Made by a program: the position numbers and the translations under genes
Shown here: positions 7,089 to 9,179 of the stretch, piece by piece
How the letters are laid out: each line of letters begins with the position of its first letter
Numbering within the stretch: position 1 is the first letter of the stretch
The notes under the pieces: generated by a model
Told to the model about the DNA's origin: nothing
Seen by the model: the letters and a program-made list of their open reading frames with translations, nothing else
The model's database searches: none
Assembly (NCBI GenBank): GCA_041192685.1
Contig: JBEEMM010000099.1
Span: 1-9,179, forward strand
Length of the DNA: 9,179 bases
Source: TMED14 sp041192685
GTDB lineage: Bacteria; Bacteroidota; Bacteroidia; Flavobacteriales; Schleiferiaceae
Direction of reading: 5' to 3'

Positions 7089-8183
7089 TTAGGCGGGTAT
7101 TGGTTGTCCCATCAAGGCAACAAATTCATCAAAAAGGTAGTGGGCGTCGTGCGGACCCGGAGAGGCCTCAGGGTGGTACTGCACGCTAAAAGCAGGCAGG
7201 TCCAAGCGCCGAATTCCAGCGACCGTCCCGTCGTTCAAATGCACATGGGTAAGCTCAACTCTTGGGTCATTAGCCACATCCTCAATGGAGACGGCAAATC
7301 CGTGGTTTTGTGAAGTAATCTCTCCCTTGCCCGTTCTAAGATTCTTAACCGGATGGTTGATTCCACGGTGACCGTTGTGCATCTTGTAGGTGCTTAGTCC
7401 CGAAGCAAGTGCAATCATTTGGTGCCCGAGGCAAATGCCAAAAGTTGGCTTCCCCGAGGTAAGAATGTCGCGTACCGTATCAATTACCCCTGGGCTAGCA
7501 GCAGGATCACCCGGCCCATTAGAGAGAAAGTAGCCGTCAGGCGAGTCGGCCGAAAGCACGGCAAATGTCGTATTGTAGGGGTAAACCGTAACCCGGCAGC
7601 CTACGCGCAGCAAATTGCGAAGTATGCTTCGTTTAATTCCAAGGTCAAGGGTCGCAACGTTAAATTCCGCATCGGCCTTGCCCACGGTATAGGGCTCCTT
7701 GGTGCTCACCGTGGAGCAGAGTTCAAGACCCTCCATATTGGGTGCAGCATTCAAACGCAATTGCGCTTCTTCGACAGTTAGTTCGGTGGAAAGCACCGCA
7801 TTTTGCGCGCCAAAATCGCGTATGTGCTGCACCAATGCCCGCGTATCCACATTGGCAATGACTACCGAACCCTTCATAAAGTTCTTGAGGCTTCGGCTGT
7901 TGCCTCGGACTCTTGACGCCAATTCACTAAAATTTCGGCAAACCAGCCCGGCAATCTGCACCTCGGCAGACTCGTTTTCTTCGGACTCTACCCCATAATT
8001 GCCAATATGCGCCGATGCCATAACCATCACCTGACCCTTATAGCTGGGGTCGGTAAAAATTTCTTGATAACCCGTCATGCCCGTATTAAAGCATATTTCG
8101 CCTACTGAAGTGCCGTCAACTCCAACCGACAGACCCTCAAAAAAGGTACCGTCTGCAAGTAAAACAAAGGCTTTTGAACTCAT
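7089..8183 (-). CDS. carA: Carbamoyl-phosphate synthase small (glutaminase) subunit
   Basis: The 364-residue product has the CarA N-terminal domain (TSVGEICFNTGMTGYQEIFTDPSY, about 25-48) followed by a class I glutamine amidotransferase domain from about residue 175. The glutaminase triad is visible: the nucleophile Cys in FGICLGHQ, and His and Glu in VQYHPEASPGPHD. It hydrolyses glutamine and passes ammonia to the large subunit CarB to make carbamoyl phosphate for arginine and pyrimidines. carB is not in this window. I used the ATG at 8183 (MSSKAFVLL); a TTG two codons upstream extends the frame but is less likely. The start lies 24 nt after the T tract of the rplQ terminator, and no convincing promoter was found in that gap. 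Confidence 0.97.
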   Translation of the reverse strand: MSSKAFVLLADGTFFEGLSVGVDGTSVGEICFNTGMTGYQEIFTDPSYKGQVMVMASAHIGNYGVESEENESAEVQIAGLVCRNFSELASRVRGNSRSLKNFMKGSVVIANVDTRALVQHIRDFGAQNAVLSTELTVEEAQLRLNAAPNMEGLELCSTVSTKEPYTVGKADAEFNVATLDLGIKRSILRNLLRVGCRVTVYPYNTTFAVLSADSPDGYFLSNGPGDPAASPGVIDTVRDILTSGKPTFGICLGHQMIALASGLSTYKMHNGHRGINHPVKNLRTGKGEITSQNHGFAVSIEDVANDPRVELTHVHLNDGTVAGIRRLDLPAFSVQYHPEASPGPHDAHYLFDEFVALMGQPIPA

Positions 8184-8207
8184 TATCAAGCGTTAAGTAT
8201 TGGACAC

Positions 8208-8239
8208 AAAAAAAGGATAAGAGGCGACCCTTATCCTTT
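8208..8239 (-). terminator. Rho-independent terminator after rplQ
   Basis: A perfect 10-bp inverted repeat (8212-8221 with 8230-8239, 8-nt loop) is followed on the minus strand by a run of seven Ts (8214-8208), three of which overlap the stem. It begins 22 nt after the rplQ stop and probably ends the large ribosomal-protein/rpoA operon. The stem is fairly AT-rich (AAAGGATAAG), so termination may be incomplete. Confidence 0.88.
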
Positions 8240-8261
8240 GCAAATTACGAGAATTCACGGC

Positions 8262-8843
8262 TTATTCCGCTTCCTTCTCCTCGTTGTTTTCATCCGCTTC
8301 GGGAGCTGCTGAAGCCTCTGGTGCCTCGGTAGCTTCCGGTGCTTCCAGAGCCTCTGGAGCTTCTGGAGCCACCTCCGCAACAGCAGCAACAGCGACGGGC
8401 GCCGCAACTACCTCCGCGTCAGCAACCTTGCTGCGTCCACGACGGGTTGACTTCTTAACTTCCTTCTTGGCGTTGCTGTAAATCTCGTTGAAATCAACCA
8501 ATTCAATCATGGCCATCTCTGCATTGTCACCCAGGCGGTGGCCTGTCTTGATAATGCGCGTGTAACCGCCTGGGCGATCACCGACCTTAACCGACACCTC
8601 GCGAAACAGTTCCATAACGGCCTCCTTGCTTTGCAGGTAGGAGAACACCATACGACGATTGTGCGTGCTGTCTGACTTGGAACGGGTCACCAAAGGCTCC
8701 ACGTACTTCTTTAGTTCCTTCGCCTTGGCGAGGGTTGTATTAATCCGCTTGTGCTGAATCAAAGACGCCGCCATATTGCTGAGCATCGCCTTTCGGTGCG
8801 ACGCTGTGCGGCCTAAGTGATTAAATTTCTTACCGTGACGCAT
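8262..8843 (-). CDS. rplQ: 50S ribosomal protein L17 with acidic C-terminal tail
   Basis: Residues 1 to about 122 are a normal L17 domain: MRHGKKFNHLGRTASHRKAM, the HKRINTTLAKAKELKKYVEPL region, and DRPGGYTRIIK-GHRLGDNAEMAMIEL. L17 is a large-subunit protein at the exit side of the ribosome. The 193-residue total exceeds the roughly 120-130 residues of most bacterial L17 proteins. After a basic linker (KKEVKKSTRRGRSK, about 126-139) comes a 54-residue Ala/Glu/Pro tail, including three copies of the hexapeptide EAPEA(L/T/S) at 161-178. Extended tails on L17 are, from memory, usual in Bacteroidota. The gene starts 3 nt after the rpoA stop, the standard rpoA-rplQ arrangement. Confidence 0.97.
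   Translation of the reverse strand: MRHGKKFNHLGRTASHRKAMLSNMAASLIQHKRINTTLAKAKELKKYVEPLVTRSKSDSTHNRRMVFSYLQSKEAVMELFREVSVKVGDRPGGYTRIIKTGHRLGDNAEMAMIELVDFNEIYSNAKKEVKKSTRRGRSKVADAEVVAAPVAVAAVAEVAPEAPEALEAPEATEAPEASAAPEADENNEEKEAE
8310..8363 (-). repeat. Three 18-bp imperfect tandem repeats in the 3' end of rplQ
   Basis: Units at 8363-8346, 8345-8328 and 8327-8310 encode EAPEAL, EAPEAT and EAPEAS in frame. They differ at several third positions, so the repeat is older than a very recent slippage event. Flanking sequence (AAPVAVAAVAEVAP and AAPEADENN) is similarly low in complexity. Confidence 0.7.
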
Positions 8844-8846
8844 GTC

Positions 8847-9179
8847 TTATTCTTTATCGAGTTTGTACTTGATCATATCCATTCCAAAAGTCAGGCCTAG
8901 ACGCGCAACCAGCTCCTCGAGCTCAGTTAACGACTTCTTGCCAAAATTGCGGAACTTCATCAAATCCTGCTTGGTGTAGGATACCAGATCCGAAACCAGC
9001 TCCACCTCAGCGGCCTTCAGGCAGTTCAGTGCGCGTACGCTCAACTCCAGTTCCGTCAAAGGACGAAGCAAAAGCTTGCGCATCTCGAGAACCTCGTCGT
9101 CGTATGCCTCGACCTCCACAGAAACCTCCGTCTCGGCAAGCATGCGCTCGTCGGTGAAGAGCAGGAAGTGCTGAATGAG
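8847..9179 (-). CDS. rpoA: DNA-directed RNA polymerase subunit alpha, C-terminal part (start beyond window edge)
   Basis: The open frame runs from the right edge to a TAA at 8849-8847, giving the last 110 residues. It begins LIQHFLLFTDER, the end of the alpha N-terminal domain. An acidic linker (about residues 14-34) follows, then the alpha C-terminal domain from about residue 37. This domain has PLTELELSVRALNCLKAAEV, matching the E. coli region around R265, N268 and K271 that contacts UP-element DNA and activators. It also has NFGKKSLTELEELVARLGL, the second helix-hairpin-helix half. The internal ATG at 9143 is not the start, since coding similarity continues to the window edge. rplQ follows 3 nt downstream. 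Confidence 0.96.
   Translation of the reverse strand, partial: LIQHFLLFTDERMLAETEVSVEVEAYDDEVLEMRKLLLRPLTELELSVRALNCLKAAEVELVSDLVSYTKQDLMKFRNFGKKSLTELEELVARLGLTFGMDMIKYKLDKE

Noticed and set aside
8184..8189. TTG start giving carA two extra residues
   Set aside because: An ATG at 8183 is available and gives the typical CarA N-terminus, so the TTG is not needed.
8243..8249. TAATTTG on the minus strand as a carA promoter -7 box
   Set aside because: It has one base fewer than TAnnTTTG, no -33 TTG at proper spacing, and it lies upstream of the rplQ terminator.

Overview
This window looks like an ordinary housekeeping stretch from a Bacteroidota chromosome, most likely Flavobacteriales-like. The protein signatures support this: a six-domain S1 protein with the Bacteroidota-style C-terminal tail, the long Nif3 protein carrying an insert domain, and a eukaryotic-type citrate synthase. 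No Shine-Dalgarno-like sequence precedes any gene, and a TAnnTTTG-type -7 box lies upstream of rpsA. The order rpoA-rplQ-carA-eno-gltA is, as I recall, found in Flavobacteria; I could not check this. Base composition looks close to half GC.

All complete genes lie on the minus strand, so transcription runs from high to low coordinates. The layout in that direction is: the 3' part of rpoA (9179-8847); rplQ (8843-8262) and an intrinsic terminator; carA (8183-7089), eno (7085-5805) and gltA (5801-4476), packed with 3-nt gaps; a 139-bp intergenic region holding a probable promoter and a structured leader; rpsA (4336-2228) and a second strong terminator; nif3 (2160-1051), which overlaps by 8 nt a coiled-coil protein of the 'C4 zinc ribbon' family (1058-252); then a third terminator. 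At the left edge the end of a class I methyltransferase gene on the plus strand converges on this block.

Functionally the window joins gene expression (RNA polymerase alpha, ribosomal proteins L17 and S1) with central metabolism: carbamoyl phosphate for arginine and pyrimidines, enolase for glycolysis, and citrate synthase for entry to the TCA cycle. The Nif3/coiled-coil pair is poorly understood. I see no mobile element, CRISPR array, tRNA or rRNA, defence system or other accessory island, and no gap longer than 300 bases without a gene. The points worth a second look are small: a possible regulatory leader on rpsA, two terminators placed directly against the next start codon, three in-frame TAA-NNN-ATG junctions, and loss of all four zinc-binding cysteines in the zinc-ribbon homologue.
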